A DNA stretch of 64,000 bases from NCBI RefSeq assembly GCF_009827395.1, contig NZ_WTYX01000001.1, positions 894,001 to 958,000 on the forward strand. Reading direction: 5' to 3'. A model generated the notes under the pieces. That model was not told the DNA's origin and did not search any database. It worked only from the letters and a program-made list of their open reading frames with translations. Below are positions 63,674 through 64,000 of the stretch, piece by piece; positions within the stretch are counted from its first letter, which is position 1; the number at the start of each line of letters is the position of its first letter. The position numbers were made by a program, and so were the translations under genes. This stretch comes from Pontixanthobacter aquaemixtae. Its GTDB lineage: Bacteria > Pseudomonadota > Alphaproteobacteria > Sphingomonadales > Sphingomonadaceae.

Positions 63674-64000
63674 ATGAGCCGTTTCACATTCAATATGCCC
63701 GATATTGGCGAAGGTATCGCCGAAGCCGAGATAGTCGCGTGGCATGTCAAAGTGGGCGATACGGTCGAAGAAGACCAGGAAATCGTCGACATGATGACCG
63801 ACAAGGCAACCGTGCCTATGGAAAGCCCGGTCAATGGTACTATTGTCGAAGTTGCGGGTGGTGAAGGCGATATGGTCTCCATCGGCGCGATGCTGGTTGT
63901 CGTCGAAGTCGAAGGCGACATTCCCGATGATGTAGATGAGAAGGATCAGGAACAGGTCGCTGAGACCGTAGCCGAGCCAGAGGCACGGCCAGAGCCCGCG
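63674..64000 (+). CDS. bkdB: Branched-chain 2-oxoacid dehydrogenase E2, N-terminal part (runs off window)
   Basis: Dihydrolipoyl acyltransferase. The 109 visible residues hold one lipoyl domain (1-80) with MTDKATVPMES, Lys44 being the lipoylated residue, then the acidic linker (PDDVDEKDQEQVAETVAEPE). The catalytic domain is outside the window. It starts 4 bases after bkdA2. The E3 subunit is not visible here. Confidence 0.92.
   Translation, partial: MSRFTFNMPDIGEGIAEAEIVAWHVKVGDTVEEDQEIVDMMTDKATVPMESPVNGTIVEVAGGEGDMVSIGAMLVVVEVEGDIPDDVDEKDQEQVAETVAEPEARPEPA

Noticed and set aside
1-64000. CRISPR arrays, toxin-antitoxin or restriction systems
   Set aside because: No regularly spaced repeats, Cas-like genes or paired small toxin/antitoxin genes were seen. 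The DUF2975/Xre pair resembles a TA layout only superficially.

Overview
The window is a stretch of alphaproteobacterial chromosome, most likely from Sphingomonadales (Erythrobacteraceae-like). I infer this from four things: moderately high G+C; the gene order DivL-type kinase–tsaE–amgK–murU–addB–addA–trxA; the sdhE–mfd pair divergent from recG; and two families of short dispersed inverted repeats of a kind I associate with sphingomonads. No marker gene fixes the species. Nearly everything is core or housekeeping, with a few small accessory insertions. I see no prophage, transposase, CRISPR array, toxin-antitoxin module or plasmid function.

Layout. 1-6 kb: signal peptidase I (partial, minus), pgi, an atypical A+T-richer unknown gene, glutathione reductase, an SDR enzyme, and a DUF2975/Xre pair. 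6-17 kb: a complete propionyl-CoA to succinyl-CoA module (pccB, methylmalonyl-CoA epimerase, mutase, pccA) plus the biotin synthase that makes the carboxylase cofactor, interleaved with an enoyl-CoA hydratase, an esterase, a DUF3445 haem-type oxygenase, an LprI-like protein and small unknowns. 17-26 kb: MAPEG, CsaA, a cyclase, aroB/aroK, a secreted Pro/Ala-rich protein, xerD, accA and an M48 lipoprotein protease. 26-28 kb: a palindrome-rich spacer, two tandem Flp pilins, mutT, and tRNA-Arg with a duplicated 3' end and terminator. 28-32 kb: hemerythrin, folE, peroxiredoxin and ahcY behind a palindromic operator. 32-43 kb: a tightly overlapping operon (DivL-like pseudokinase, tsaE, amgK, murU, addB, addA) followed by trxA. 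43-49 kb: an inositol-monophosphatase-family gene, argJ, two small secreted proteins and secA. 49-58 kb: PilZ protein, tRNA-Asn, nadK, an EAL protein with a degenerate GGDEF, sdhE-mfd divergent from recG, and a low-molecular-weight phosphatase. 58-64 kb: DUF885 protein, thyA, and the branched-chain 2-oxoacid dehydrogenase operon, truncated in E2 by the window end.

How the genes connect. The branched-chain dehydrogenase (61-64 kb) starts valine/isoleucine breakdown, whose propionyl-CoA is consumed by the PCC/epimerase/mutase module (6-17 kb); BioB supplies biotin for PCC and for acetyl-CoA carboxylase (accA). AmgK and MurU recycle N-acetylmuramate to UDP-MurNAc. AddAB, RecG, Mfd and XerD serve DNA repair and chromosome resolution. 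PilZ and EAL proteins point to c-di-GMP signalling, and the DivL-like protein to cell-cycle control.

I did not find an obviously new multi-gene system. The most interesting items are the DivL-like kinase with Tyr in place of the phospho-accepting His, the ahcY control region (20-bp perfect palindrome plus hairpin and T-tract), the 71-bp perfect duplication of the tRNA-Arg 3' end with its terminator, and a few unrecognised small genes lodged in conserved operons.
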